Positions 23,810-32,965 of a stretch of DNA of 38,848 bases are shown here, piece by piece; positions within the stretch are counted from its first letter, which is position 1; each line of letters starts with the position of its first letter. Made by a program: the position numbers and the translations under genes. Source of the stretch: Bacillus sp. FJAT-27245 (GTDB taxonomy: Bacteria; Bacillota; Bacilli; Bacillales; Cytobacillaceae); the NCBI RefSeq assembly GCF_001273955.1, contig NZ_LIGI01000001.1, forward strand, positions 2,067,703 to 2,106,550. Reading direction: 5' to 3'. Below the pieces are notes generated by a model that saw nothing but the letters and a program-made list of their open reading frames with translations, was not told the DNA's origin and did no database searches.

Positions 23810-24151
23810 TTATCTCCTCGTAAAGCCTTTCCCTACAACTGTTTCTTTGTCCAAATCAACAAAAACCGTAAGTTTTCCCAAAGAATCCGTCTCAGTATGA
23901 TTAAAAGTAACAGAATAAACTTGGGTTTTGTCATACGCCTTATCAATGTAAGATTTGTTTTCATCACTAACTGTTATTTTCTCTACGATTGAATCTTTCG
24001 GGCTTACAGGAATTAAGTCTTGTTCTTCCTCAGTAAGACTATTGAATGCGATCATTTCAATTGGTAATTTTCCTTTGGGTTTAATTAAATTGCAACCCAC
24101 CATAGTTGAAAGTAAAACAATTATCATTGGAATAAGCACTAATTTTTTCAA
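23810..24151 (-). CDS. Small lipoprotein of unknown function
   Basis: 113 residues from TTG 24151 (AAAGGAG about 10 nt upstream). Residues 1-20 form a lipoprotein signal ending 'MVGC' (Cys20). The mature part has a linker-like 'IKPKGKLPIEMIAFNSLTEE' and a beta-rich end ('VYSVTFNHTETDSLGKLTVF', 'DKETVVGKGFTRR'). No family recognised; YhfM-like small lipoproteins have a similar size. It follows the acetyltransferase gene by 42 nt on the same strand and may be cotranscribed with it. Confidence 0.75.
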   Translation of the reverse strand: MKKLVLIPMIIVLLSTMVGCNLIKPKGKLPIEMIAFNSLTEEEQDLIPVSPKDSIVEKITVSDENKSYIDKAYDKTQVYSVTFNHTETDSLGKLTVFVDLDKETVVGKGFTRR

Positions 24152-24193
24152 TACAATCTATCTCCTTTCCATATGTGACGAACATACTTTATA

Positions 24194-24751
24194 TTAGTTT
24201 CTTTTTATTTTTCTATTATTTATGAATTCATCTTTCCCAATTCTCATGATGTATTCCTCTCCATCATCAGTCCTTATTGTCTTTACATATTTGAATCCAA
24301 CTTTTTCATATGTTTTTATCGCGATTACATTATCTGGTTCAGGCCCTAATATACAACTAACTGCACCACTTAAAGAAAATACAATCTCTTTTAAGAATTT
24401 GCGAATGATGTATTTGCCTAATCCTTTATGTATGAACTCATCTTCGCCAATAAATAGATCCAGACCTGATGCATTTTCATCTATTGCTACCTGTTTTTCA
24501 TAATCAGGGTAGTCGTTTATTTTATAAGTTTGTATATAGCCAATAGGTTTATTTTCGTATGAAAAGATATAACTCTGTGTAGGCTTTTCATTGTTTATGT
24601 AAGGCAAATACTTTTCTTTGACATCTTCAATGGTCATTTGCTTTTTGCCATACCACTTGGCAGCGAAGCCATTATTTAACCATTTATGCATGATATCCAA
24701 GTCTTTACTATTCAGCTTTCTAAAGTTTAATAGTTCTATATCAAAGCCCAT
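24194..24751 (-). CDS. GNAT acetyltransferase, aminoglycoside 6'-N-acetyltransferase-like
   Basis: 185 residues from ATG 24751, set by GGAGG 9-10 nt upstream; an ATG five codons earlier overlaps the ribosome site and is rejected. It has the order of AAC(6')-type GNATs: 'FRKLNSKDLDIMHKWLNN' (residues about 10-27), 'QSYIFSYENKPIGYIQTYKI', 'GLDLFIGEDEFIHKGLGKYI' with the acetyl-CoA loop, and 'LGPEPDNVIAIKTYEKVGF' near 145. That DP/PEPDN..AI..YEK.GF block and LDxFIG are typical of the AacA4/AAC(6') branch. Drug acetylation cannot be claimed from sequence; many chromosomal relatives act on unknown substrates. Confidence 0.8.
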   Translation of the reverse strand: MGFDIELLNFRKLNSKDLDIMHKWLNNGFAAKWYGKKQMTIEDVKEKYLPYINNEKPTQSYIFSYENKPIGYIQTYKINDYPDYEKQVAIDENASGLDLFIGEDEFIHKGLGKYIIRKFLKEIVFSLSGAVSCILGPEPDNVIAIKTYEKVGFKYVKTIRTDDGEEYIMRIGKDEFINNRKIKRN

Positions 24752-25132
24752 GGACAATACCTCCATATTAAGTTGGAAAATTGACTTTATTAAACCTTCC
24801 AGTACCTAGTCAAAGAATAATTCTTGCTGTATCGCTAGGACCGTATCCCTGATTTTATTCTAGCCCTATTGCGGGCAAGGTTTTCCTTATTATACCACCC
24901 GCCGCTAACTTCACTGTATGCATAACTCAATTTCACTTTTATGAAGGTTCTTCATCCACAAAAGTGGTTTAACGAATGTGTTGATTTCCGCTACAGGCAG
25001 ACGCTTTCAGCTGGGCGACAAAGCCACTGCTAAAAGTTTATTTCTATCTATATAGCAAATTCCCGGTTGACTATTGATAATTAGTTGCCGAAAGTGTCAG
25101 TATACGGAATAGGTAAGGCGCTTTATCGTGAG
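24752..25132. other. Intergenic stretch with repeat debris
   Basis: No ORF is supported. It holds a truncated dispersed repeat (24980-25026, listed separately). GCCGAAAGTGTCAGTATACGGAATAG (from 25084) resembles the bases just after the solitary right end at 14909-14935, which suggests another diffuse intergenic repeat. Confidence 0.4.
24980..25026 (+). repeat. Fragment of a common Bacillaceae intergenic repeat
   Basis: GTTGATTTCCGCTACAGGCA then GACGCTTTCAGCTGGGCGAC. From memory this is close to the abundant Bacillus intergenic element with GTTGATTTCCGyTCCAGGC...CGCTTTCCGCGGGGCG. Here it is truncated and diverged. Confidence 0.45.
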
Positions 25133-25325
25133 AGAAGGTTTGTTTGCTCCTGGCTCATCATAAAAAAGTCGTAGTTGTTTTATTTCACAACTGCGACTTT
25201 TTATTTTCCTCCTCTAGAGAGCGAATTCATGGTTTTTGACAACTATATTTCCTTCGATGAAAGAGGGAAGATAAACTGAATTCCCGTTTGTTCTTTTGCA
25301 GGATTATTAAATCTTATAGGCTTAT
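25133..25325 (+). repeat. Left copy of the direct repeat flanking the oxamate island
   Basis: It starts near TTTGTTTGCTCCTGGCTCAT, runs through the AAAAAAGTCGTAGTTGT hairpin, then TTATTTTCCTCCTCTAG, TTCCTTCGATGA, TTTGTTC and TTGCAGGATT. The same blocks in the same order and orientation occur at 35114-35330. It lies just beyond the pucR stop. Confidence 0.7.
25162..25203. terminator. Bidirectional terminator in the left repeat
   Basis: 17-bp stem AAAAAAGTCGTAGTTGT / ACAACTGCGACTTTTTA (one mismatch), loop TTTATTTC. Flanked by A and T runs, it can end pucR transcription from the right. Confidence 0.8.
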
Positions 25326-25431
25326 ATAGGCCACCCAAACAAGTATAGATAACCCCTTGGAGTCCGAGGGAGGCATCCAACTTTTACTTCAACCAATTAA
25401 TTGGGCGGATAAACATCCAATTTGGCGGAGG

Positions 25432-27159
25432 TTATTGATGCAAATCATCAATTTGTATATTTTTGCTTAGCATTCTAAAGATTTTTAATGCTAATTGGAG
25501 TTGCAGAAGTTCATCCGGGTTTTTTAAATCACTACCTAATATCTCTTTAATCTTTTCAATCCGGTATATCATGGTATTTCGGTGCACATACATCGCTTTA
25601 GCCGTTTCGCTTAAGTTGAGATTATTGTTGAAAAAGTTTTCTAATGTGACAATGTAGGTTGTATCATGTGTACGGTCATGTTCATAAAGCGTGCCAAGGC
25701 TTTTAAGGAAAAACCCTTTTAATTCCAAATCCTTGATGTTGGAATCCAAGAAATAATAGACTGAGTGATCCTCAAAATGGGAGATGCCGCCTTTATTATC
25801 AAGCTTTTTCATAAGCCTGATTGATTCATTCGCTTCTGAAAAACTTTTGTGAAGTGAATGAATAGTATCGTATTGACTGCCGATCCCAACCAAGAACGTT
25901 GTTTGCGGCACATGCTTAGTAAGGATTTCGAAAAGGTCCTGTCCGTATTTTTTCGTTTCATGCACGGAAATAGGCGGCCTGTTTTCGTGCTGGCCTATTA
26001 AAATGATGATCCGATTATTTCTGTGGAAACAAGTAATCTCCCCAAAAACCAAGTTAGAATGCTCATACACAATCTCCACACATTTCCGCGCTTTGTTTTC
26101 CAAATTCACTTTTCTCGTGATGAAATCCTTGCCATCATTAGGCTCTAGCGATTCAATATTCACTACCATACAAAAATACTTATAATGAAAATTTAATCCA
26201 TGTAATTCGCTTAATGTCTGTATCGATTCACTTGAAGTTATTTTTCCGGTTAATAAATCATCAAAGAAGTCCTGCCTGATTTTCAACTTTACTTCTTCAA
26301 TTTCCCTTGCCTTAATTCTATCAAGTGCCATGATGGTGGACACCTGCTCCAAAATAATATAATCAAATTCAGTGAGTTCACGAATCGTTTCCCAAACGAC
26401 AATATAGCCGTAAAGATGATTGGCTACCGCGACAGGAAGAATTCGGCACTTAATTTCCATGCCTTCCAGGTGATAAATACGTTTTATTGATCTTTTCATC
26501 TTGCTGATATTGTCCGGAATCCCCTCAAGGAAAGAATTGTTGAAGACCTTCCGATTCTTCACTAAATCAAGGCAATAAGCTAACGGAACCTTGTTATCCC
26601 GGTGTTCCGTGAAATGTAACAGCTTCCAATCCCGATCGACTAAAACAATTGGATTCCCTATCGTTTCTGCTAATAATGAAGAAATTCTTTCAATTCCTCC
26701 ACCTTCAAGAGTAATTCTAAAAAACAGATTATGCATATCCAGGGTTTTTCGATTCAACAAATCATATCTTCCGGAAGCTTTTTCATTAATAATTGAAATA
26801 ACCCTTGAGAGAGTATATTCAAATGGTAATTCAATAAGAGGGAATCCAAGCCTATTCGCCTCATCAATCATATTCTGCGGGAGCTTTTGGAAGTAACGTT
26901 TCATTTTAACAATTAATCCCGCACAATTCACTTCTGATAATTCTTTAATAATTTGATTCTGTAAATCTTTATTATCTTTAAAAATATACCCTGTCGATAA
27001 AAGTAATTCATTTGGAGAGAGCCAGTCAAATGACTCAGGGTTTTCAATGATATTCACAATTGAAATTTCATTATTAATTCCCTTATCCCCCGCAACAATT
27101 TTTATTCCATCGATTGCCTCAATCTCAAACAATTCTTTAACGGTTAACAATTTTCTCAC
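25432..27159 (-). CDS. PucR-family transcriptional regulator
   Basis: 575 residues. Residues 5-125 are the PucR ligand domain ('LTVKELFEIEAIDGIKIVAG', 'ENPESFDWLSPNELLLSTGY', 'CAGLIVKMKRYFQKLP'). A GGDEF-like/CdaR middle region follows, then the C-terminal HTH of the PucR/CdaR type at about 505-560 ('LNLSETAKAMYVHRNTMIYR', 'IEKIKEILG', 'LQLQLALKIF'). Members sense purine-degradation intermediates or sugar diacids. It is transcribed away from the allHFG operon with a 214-bp shared control region holding a nested palindrome, so it is the probable activator of that operon. The inducer (allantoin, oxalurate or related) is inferred from neighbours. Confidence 0.9.
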   Translation of the reverse strand: MRKLLTVKELFEIEAIDGIKIVAGDKGINNEISIVNIIENPESFDWLSPNELLLSTGYIFKDNKDLQNQIIKELSEVNCAGLIVKMKRYFQKLPQNMIDEANRLGFPLIELPFEYTLSRVISIINEKASGRYDLLNRKTLDMHNLFFRITLEGGGIERISSLLAETIGNPIVLVDRDWKLLHFTEHRDNKVPLAYCLDLVKNRKVFNNSFLEGIPDNISKMKRSIKRIYHLEGMEIKCRILPVAVANHLYGYIVVWETIRELTEFDYIILEQVSTIMALDRIKAREIEEVKLKIRQDFFDDLLTGKITSSESIQTLSELHGLNFHYKYFCMVVNIESLEPNDGKDFITRKVNLENKARKCVEIVYEHSNLVFGEITCFHRNNRIIILIGQHENRPPISVHETKKYGQDLFEILTKHVPQTTFLVGIGSQYDTIHSLHKSFSEANESIRLMKKLDNKGGISHFEDHSVYYFLDSNIKDLELKGFFLKSLGTLYEHDRTHDTTYIVTLENFFNNNLNLSETAKAMYVHRNTMIYRIEKIKEILGSDLKNPDELLQLQLALKIFRMLSKNIQIDDLHQ

Positions 27160-27185
27160 TTCCTATTCAAAACTTGCTCACATAT

Positions 27186-27239
27186 CATTGTGCATGTTGC
27201 CTAAATAAAATCCAAGCTTTTTGGATTTGTTACACAATG
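27186..27239. promoter_or_regulatory. Nested palindrome in the pucR-allH divergent control region
   Basis: Inner perfect arms AAATCCAA (27208-27215) / TTGGATTT (27221-27228), outer arms CATTGTG (27186-27192) / CACAATG (27233-27239). The position between divergent genes, 27 bp from the pucR start, suggests the operator for the PucR-type regulator. Confidence 0.45.
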
Positions 27240-27373
27240 CTATCTTAATGCATCCCATCTAAAATAGCAGTTGTAAGGCAAATCGTTCAACAATTTATTT
27301 AGAAGATTTCTTATGAAATGTGCAAGATTAACAAGGAAAACTTTAAATATTGGAGGGAGATTTATTTAAGAAA

Positions 27374-28267
27374 GTGACACGAATGAGAAATGCACGATCT
27401 GGTGATCTTGGGTTTATCAAGCTAATTCAAGCTTCAAAGTTTAGCGGGTTTGTACATAGCACTTTTCATCGGACGGTAAATATTAAATGCCTTGAAAATG
27501 AAGAACTTTATACAATTGCATGCAGCCAAATAGACAATGGACCCAATACGCTTGTGATTGAAGAGGAACGATTGAATGATATCTATTTAGCCATCAATGC
27601 CCCTGTAAATGCTGAAAATGAAAGGTTAACGATTGGCAATCAACTCGTTGTCTCGATTGAACAGGCAAGCTTGTGGGAAAGTTCATTACCTGATTTCCCT
27701 GCCAACCTCGAGAAATTATTTCAAAATATGTCGAAAATGAAAAAGTATATTGACCTTCATGGCAAGGGTGGGGGAGTCCAAAAAAGAGTTCAGCCACAAA
27801 GCCCTTTTGAAGCGGAATTATCCAAAATGCTAGAGGAAAGGATATTCATCCTTTACGAAGCGATATTGAAAAAAGAATTCTCCAAGGCAACGGCGAGCGC
27901 GATTCGATTAATAGGTCTGGGACCCGGTTTAACACCGTCGGGGGATGACTTTCTGGTAGGGCTATTTACCGCCATGAATATTCCCAATAGTCCGATTTTT
28001 GAAAATCGAGAACTAGCCGGTCAAGTGGTACGGGACGCCAAATCCCTAACAAATGATATCAGCTTTATGGCTCTTAAAAAAGCATCACAAGGCCATGTCC
28101 GAGAATCAATCAACCATTTAGTAAAGTCTATTTTCACTGGTGGAGATGAGGAGTTAATTCTCTCTTTAAATAAAGTTTTATCCATCGGCTCTACTTCCGG
28201 AACAGATATCGCATTAGGTATTTACTACGGTTTAGAAGCCAATAGAAAAATAGGAGGCCAAGCATGA
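27374..28267 (+). CDS. allH: AllH-like protein (DUF2877), oxamate carbamoyltransferase subunit
   Basis: Start uncertain: the first in-frame TTG (27350) overlaps the ribosome site GGAGGGAGA, so GTG 27374 (or ATG 27383) is preferred; about 297 residues. The signature 'GLGPGLTPSGDDFLVGLFTA' (about 181-200) and the end 'GSTSGTDIALGIYYGL' identify the DUF2877/YlbF family. In E. coli allFGH (earlier fdrA, ylbE, ylbF) encode oxamate carbamoyltransferase, which phosphorolyses oxalurate to oxamate and carbamoyl phosphate. AllH is one of the three required proteins. Its stop overlaps the allF start (ATGA), showing coupling. It is the first gene of the operon, directly opposite pucR. Confidence 0.85.
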   Translation: MTRMRNARSGDLGFIKLIQASKFSGFVHSTFHRTVNIKCLENEELYTIACSQIDNGPNTLVIEEERLNDIYLAINAPVNAENERLTIGNQLVVSIEQASLWESSLPDFPANLEKLFQNMSKMKKYIDLHGKGGGVQKRVQPQSPFEAELSKMLEERIFILYEAILKKEFSKATASAIRLIGLGPGLTPSGDDFLVGLFTAMNIPNSPIFENRELAGQVVRDAKSLTNDISFMALKKASQGHVRESINHLVKSIFTGGDEELILSLNKVLSIGSTSGTDIALGIYYGLEANRKIGGQA

Positions 28268-29811
28268 CTATAAAAGTATTAATCAAACCAAACACATATT
28301 TTGATTCCGTTTCATTAATGTCCTTATCAACGAAGGCTAATCAAGTTGAAGGCATTGACCAAGCAATCATCGCAATGGGAACGGAAATGAATAAAGAAGT
28401 AATCCGTAACGTTGGATTAATGACGCCGGAGGTTGAGGAAGCAAAAACAAGTGACCTGATGATTGTCGTAAAGGCAGAAACGGATGAACTATGCGAAAGC
28501 GCTTTCGTGGAAATTGATGATTTACTTACGAAAAAAGAACCATCAACAAGCGGAAAAGGAGAAGTAAAATATTCAACGATTTCATCAGCTGCAATGAATA
28601 TTCCAGAGGCGAATTTTGCTCTCATTTCAGTTAATGGGGCTTATGCAGCCAGGGAAGCGAAAAAGGCACTCGACAATGGCCTTCACGTTATGCTTTTCAG
28701 CGACAACGTAAGCATTGAAGAAGAAATCGAGCTAAAGAAGCTTGCACATGATAAAGGACTTCTGATGATGGGGCCGGACTGTGGAACGGCAATAATCAAC
28801 AATGTTGGGTTGGCATTTGCCAATACGGTAAGAAAGGGAAGCATTGGTATTGTTGGCGCATCTGGAACAGGCAGCCAGGAAGTGAGTGTACGCATTCATG
28901 AGTTTGGCGGAGGAATCTCCCAATTAATCGGCACTGGAGGCCGTGACTTAAGCGAGGAAGTTGGCGGATTGATGATGCTTGATGGTATTCGGGCTTTGGA
29001 AGCCGACGAAGCAACCAAGGCCATCGTTTTAGTATCAAAGCCGCCTGCACCAAGCGTCGAAGACAAAATTTGTGAACAAATCAAACAATGCTCGAAGCCG
29101 GTGGTTGTGTGGTTTATTGGCGGGAACGAAGAAAAGGTCACACAAGCGGGCGGCCATTTTGCAAAAATGTCCAAAGAGGCGGCGCTAAAGGCTGTTTTAT
29201 TAACAGGAGCCGATGAAAGCAAGATTAATAAAAAAGCATTGAACATTCCATTGATTAATGAAGTTCGCGCTAAGTTAACACCTGAACAAAAATACATTCG
29301 CGGATTATTCTGCGGTGGAACGTTATGTGACGAAGCCATGTACGCTGCAATGGAAAAGTTTGATAACGTCTATAGCAACATTCAAAAGAACCCGGATTAT
29401 CTCTTAAAGGATCTAACTGTCAGCCAGGAGCATACCTTCATTGACTTTGGTGATGATGAATTTACAAAGGGAAAGCCACATCCGATGATTGATCCATCTA
29501 CCAGGATAGAACGATTTAAGCAGGAAGCGAAGGATCCGTCTGTTGGCGTAATCGTGATGGATTTTGTTTTAGGTTTTGGTGCAAATGAAGATCCAGTTGG
29601 CGTGATGGTTCCACACATTATCGAAGCAAAACAACAAGCAGAACAAGAAGGAAGGCACTTGGAAATTCTCGGTTACATTCTTGGAACCGAATTGGACCAA
29701 CAAAACTATCAGGAACAAATTGATAAATTAATAGCTTCAGGGGCAACTCATGCATCGAGTAGCCAAAACGCCGGATTATTAGCTCGAGAATTCGTAGTGA
29801 AAGGAGAATAA
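28264..29811 (+). CDS. fdrA: AllF/FdrA, succinyl-CoA-synthetase-like subunit of oxamate carbamoyltransferase
   Basis: 515 residues, ATG in a 4-nt overlap with allH. The fold resembles the succinyl-CoA synthetase alpha subunit: 'KGSIGIVGASGTGSQEVSVR' (about residues 191-210), 'GGGISQLIGTGGRDLSEEVG', 'AIVLVSKPPAPSVEDKICEQ' and 'DFVLGFGANEDPVGVMVPHI'. It contains 'PDCGTAIIN' near 165. FdrA was renamed AllF after its role in oxamate carbamoyltransferase was shown in E. coli. Length is as in E. coli FdrA (about 555) or a little shorter. It acts in the cytoplasm with AllG and AllH. Confidence 0.9.
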   Translation: MTIKVLIKPNTYFDSVSLMSLSTKANQVEGIDQAIIAMGTEMNKEVIRNVGLMTPEVEEAKTSDLMIVVKAETDELCESAFVEIDDLLTKKEPSTSGKGEVKYSTISSAAMNIPEANFALISVNGAYAAREAKKALDNGLHVMLFSDNVSIEEEIELKKLAHDKGLLMMGPDCGTAIINNVGLAFANTVRKGSIGIVGASGTGSQEVSVRIHEFGGGISQLIGTGGRDLSEEVGGLMMLDGIRALEADEATKAIVLVSKPPAPSVEDKICEQIKQCSKPVVVWFIGGNEEKVTQAGGHFAKMSKEAALKAVLLTGADESKINKKALNIPLINEVRAKLTPEQKYIRGLFCGGTLCDEAMYAAMEKFDNVYSNIQKNPDYLLKDLTVSQEHTFIDFGDDEFTKGKPHPMIDPSTRIERFKQEAKDPSVGVIVMDFVLGFGANEDPVGVMVPHIIEAKQQAEQEGRHLEILGYILGTELDQQNYQEQIDKLIASGATHASSSQNAGLLAREFVVKGE

Positions 29812-29813
29812 TC

Positions 29814-31241
29814 GTGAGTAAAATTAATGAACTTTTTCAATCTGACCTTAATGTAATTAACGTTGGAATCGAATTTTTCAAAGACGATATTTTAAAACAA
29901 AAAGCAAATGCAACCCATCTGGAATGGCAACCGCCTGGCGGAGGGAAACCGGAAATCATTGCAGCATTGGATAAGCTTGAAAATCCGTCTGTTACGGAAA
30001 AAATTGAGGAAGCCAATCGACTTGCAGTTGAGAGAATTGTAAAATCCCAGCCAGTATTAATTGGGTTTGACCAGGCGATTAATTGTGTTCCAGGCATGAC
30101 AAAAACGACTATTCTTCATGCGGGCCCGCCAATTGCATTTGAAGATATGAGTGGCCCAATGAAAGGTGCAGTAACAGGAGCGCTGGTTTTCGAAGGATTG
30201 GCCAAAGATATCGAGGATGCTTTCAAAGTCGCGGCATCAGGAGAAATTACATTCGCTCCATGCCATGAGCATAACTGCGTTGGTTCCATGGCTGGGGTTA
30301 CTTCAGCCTCCATGTACATGCATATCGTTGAAAATAAAACGTATGGAAACATCGCCTATACAAACTTAAGTGAGCAGTTATCAAAGATTTTACGAATGGG
30401 TGCCAATGACGAGAGCGTCATCAATCGTTTGGTCTGGATGAGGGATGTATTTGGCCCAATTCTGAAAGCAGCGATGGAACTACATCCAACAGGAATTGAT
30501 CTACGCCTCATGCTTGCACAAGCTCTTCACATGGGAGATGAGTGCCATAACCGGAATGTTGCCGGAACAACTCTGTTAATCCAGGCAATGACTCCTTACA
30601 TCATACAAACGGATTTTACAACGGAGCAAAAGCGTGAAGTATTTGAATTCGTAGCAAGCAGCGATTACTTCTCGGGTCCAACCTGGATGGCTATGGCCAA
30701 ATGTGCCCTTGATGCTGCACATGGAATTCCAAATAGTACAGTTGTGACGACAATGGCACGTAATGGCGTAGAATTCGGCATTCGCGTGAGTGGAATGGCT
30801 GGCAGTACCTGGTTTACTGGCCCGGCACAAAAGGTTGTTGGACCTATGTTTGCAGGTTACAAACCGGAGGATTCCGGATTGGATATCGGCGACAGTGCGA
30901 TTACAGAAACATATGGTTTTGGCGGATTTGCAATGGCCACCGCTCCCGCAATCGTTTCGCTTGTAGGTGGAACGGTTGATGAAGCAATCGGCTTTTCAAC
31001 ACAAATGAAAGAAATAACAACCACAGAAAATCCAAATGTAACAATTCCGTTATTGAACTTCATGGGTCTTCCAACTGGAATCGATGTTCGAAAGGTTCTT
31101 CAAACAGGCATTAAGCCGGTTATCAATACGGCCATTGCACACAAGGAACCAGGAATTGGCATGATCGGTGCCGGTATTACGTATCCGCCAGTTGAAGCGT
31201 TTGAAAAAGCATTGCTTGCTTTAAGCGAAAACATTCATTAG
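29814..31241 (+). CDS. allG: AllG (YlbE, DUF1116), oxamate carbamoyltransferase subunit
   Basis: 475 residues from GTG 29814 with AAGGAG 7 nt upstream and 2 nt after the fdrA stop. DUF1116 landmarks: 'HLEWQPPGGGKPEIIAALDK' (about 38-57), 'GPMKGAVTGALVFEGLAKD', 'FAPCHEHNCVGSMAGVTSAS' (conserved Cys/His cluster, about 148-167), 'LHMGDECHNRNVAGTTLL' (about 242-259) and 'LPTGIDVRKVLQTGIKPVIN'. The His/Cys-rich blocks probably shape the active site. Its position between allF and the permease completes the allHFG trio. Confidence 0.9.
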   Translation: MSKINELFQSDLNVINVGIEFFKDDILKQKANATHLEWQPPGGGKPEIIAALDKLENPSVTEKIEEANRLAVERIVKSQPVLIGFDQAINCVPGMTKTTILHAGPPIAFEDMSGPMKGAVTGALVFEGLAKDIEDAFKVAASGEITFAPCHEHNCVGSMAGVTSASMYMHIVENKTYGNIAYTNLSEQLSKILRMGANDESVINRLVWMRDVFGPILKAAMELHPTGIDLRLMLAQALHMGDECHNRNVAGTTLLIQAMTPYIIQTDFTTEQKREVFEFVASSDYFSGPTWMAMAKCALDAAHGIPNSTVVTTMARNGVEFGIRVSGMAGSTWFTGPAQKVVGPMFAGYKPEDSGLDIGDSAITETYGFGGFAMATAPAIVSLVGGTVDEAIGFSTQMKEITTTENPNVTIPLLNFMGLPTGIDVRKVLQTGIKPVINTAIAHKEPGIGMIGAGITYPPVEAFEKALLALSENIH

Positions 31242-31257
31242 GTTTTAAAAAACATAT

Positions 31258-31300
31258 AGGGAAGTTGAACGATACTGGACTTCCCTAGAGTGTTTTAAAA
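31258..31300 (+). terminator. Weak hairpin between allG and the permease gene
   Basis: Stem AGGGAAGT / ACTTCCCT with a 13-nt loop followed by AGAGTGTTTTAAAA. It is a partial terminator or an mRNA-stability element; transcription into the permease gene is expected to continue. Confidence 0.4.
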
Positions 31301-31327
31301 TGGAATCCCCAAAAAATAAAGGGTGTG

Positions 31328-32866
31328 ATGAACATGGAGCACAAATTAAAATTATGGATGAAAGGTGACTGGGCAGCTTATTTCGGTCTCCTTGCCAACA
31401 ACTTGACTAATCTTTTGACAATGATCTCTTTATTGATATTTGTTGTTGGCTTTCCAAAAGAATTGGTATATGGAAAGATTGTTCCAAGTTTCGGATTGGC
31501 TATTTTTGTCGCAAGTTGCTGTTACTTTTTGTTTGGACGGATGCTTGCAAAAGAAACAGGAAGATTGGATGTAACGGCATTGCCGTCCGGACCTAGTGCC
31601 CCGTCCATTTTCACGGTTACGTTTTTAGTTATTCTACCTGTGTATAAAACAACTGGTGATGCTTATTTTGCTTATGGAATCGCGTTAGTCTGGTGTCTGT
31701 TTGAAGCAGCGATCCTGATTGCAGGTGCATTTTTAGGAGATTTACTTCGTAAAGTTATTCCTAAAACAGTTTTATTATCATGTTTATCTGGTCTAGGTTT
31801 ATTATTACTTGCAATGAACCCAATGTTACAATCCTTTGAAAAACCATTAGTAGCATTTATCGTTTTAATTATCATCTTCTTAAACTGGTTTGGGAAATCA
31901 CCAATATTCGCAAAAATCCCAACTGGTTTCCTACTATTATTTGCAGGTACAGCACTAGCCTGGATTTTTGGCCTACAAGACCCAGCAGCAATCTCAGCTG
32001 CTCTTGCTAACTTAGGTTTTAATCCTCCTACTGTCCAAATTGGTACGATGTTAGATGGTATTCAGCATTCACTTCCATATTTAGCTTCTGCTGTGCCTCT
32101 AGGACTTGCAAATTATATTTTTGACTTAGAAAACATTGAGAGTGCGGATGCCGCCGGAGACTCATATAAAACCCGCCGAGTTATGTTAGCGAATGGATTT
32201 GCCTCTTCACTTGGTGCTTTGTTGGGTAACCCGTATCCTGTGACTGTTTATATTGGACATGCAGGATGGAAAGCAATGGGGGCAGGGCTTGGTTATACGC
32301 TCGCAACAGGGGTTTCAATGTTAATTATTTCTTTATTAGGAATTGGCGGCTTATTATTGGCAGTCATTCCTGTTACAGCAATTGTACCGATTCTGGTTTA
32401 CGTAGGGGTTGTTACAGCTAACCAAGTGGTTCGTGAGACACCTAGACCTGAAGTGCCGGTTATCTTTATTGCAATGTTCCCTTGGATTGCCAACTGGGCT
32501 TTATCACTTGCCAATAACGTCTTATCCGCTGCGGGAACGGCGGCAAAAGATATTGGTATCGATGTATTGTCTGCCAAAGGGGTATATTATAACGGTTTAG
32601 TTCATTTAGGTAGCGGAGCGCCAATTAGTAGTTTAATGTGGGGATGTTTGACAATATTCTCAATTCGCAATAATGCAATTGGTGGAGCTATTACAGCTGT
32701 TATTGCTGCTATACTATCTCTTTTTGGCATCATACACTCGCCGACCGTGCAATTTGCAGCCGAACCGTTAATGCCGTTTGTATATGCCTACCTAATGATA
32801 GCGGCTTTGTTCGTCTACAAACATATTGCTGAACGCAACAAACCTAAGGTAGAGGAAGCTGCTTAA
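31328..32866 (+). CDS. NCS2-type (xanthine/uracil/AzgA-like) permease
   Basis: About 512 residues; of three close in-frame starts (31325, 31328, 31334) AAAGGG favours 31328 or 31334. Twelve to fourteen membrane helices. 'DVTALPSGPSAPSIFTVTFL' (about 76-95) matches the NCS2/AzgA substrate-site region, and 'GNPYPVTVYIGHAGWKAMGA' (about 300-320) aligns with the 'TSPVTTYVESAAG' block of AzgA proteins. 'SAVPLGLANYIFDLENIESA' is also typical. NCS2 carriers take up purines and related rings with protons. In this operon the cargo is probably a purine or ureide that leads to oxalurate. The exact substrate is unknown. Confidence 0.8.
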   Translation: MNMEHKLKLWMKGDWAAYFGLLANNLTNLLTMISLLIFVVGFPKELVYGKIVPSFGLAIFVASCCYFLFGRMLAKETGRLDVTALPSGPSAPSIFTVTFLVILPVYKTTGDAYFAYGIALVWCLFEAAILIAGAFLGDLLRKVIPKTVLLSCLSGLGLLLLAMNPMLQSFEKPLVAFIVLIIIFLNWFGKSPIFAKIPTGFLLLFAGTALAWIFGLQDPAAISAALANLGFNPPTVQIGTMLDGIQHSLPYLASAVPLGLANYIFDLENIESADAAGDSYKTRRVMLANGFASSLGALLGNPYPVTVYIGHAGWKAMGAGLGYTLATGVSMLIISLLGIGGLLLAVIPVTAIVPILVYVGVVTANQVVRETPRPEVPVIFIAMFPWIANWALSLANNVLSAAGTAAKDIGIDVLSAKGVYYNGLVHLGSGAPISSLMWGCLTIFSIRNNAIGGAITAVIAAILSLFGIIHSPTVQFAAEPLMPFVYAYLMIAALFVYKHIAERNKPKVEEAA

Positions 32867-32875
32867 ATTATCTCG

Positions 32876-32920
32876 AAAAAATCCCTTCGTCCACGCATCG
32901 TCGAGGGCGAAGGGATTTTT
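32876..32920 (+). terminator. Terminator after the permease gene
   Basis: 13-bp perfect stem AAAAATCCCTTCG / CGAAGGGATTTTT, 18-nt loop. It separates the ankyrin/TPR and carbamate-kinase genes from the first four genes, which would lower their expression or imply a second promoter. Confidence 0.8.
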
Positions 32921-32965
32921 AGTGACTTTCTTTAGTTCAAATTAAGAAAAAAGGAGAGAAAGTAG

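Noticed and set aside
24194-24751. Calling this GNAT a proven aminoglycoside-resistance gene
   Set aside because: Only family resemblance is visible; substrate cannot be derived from sequence.
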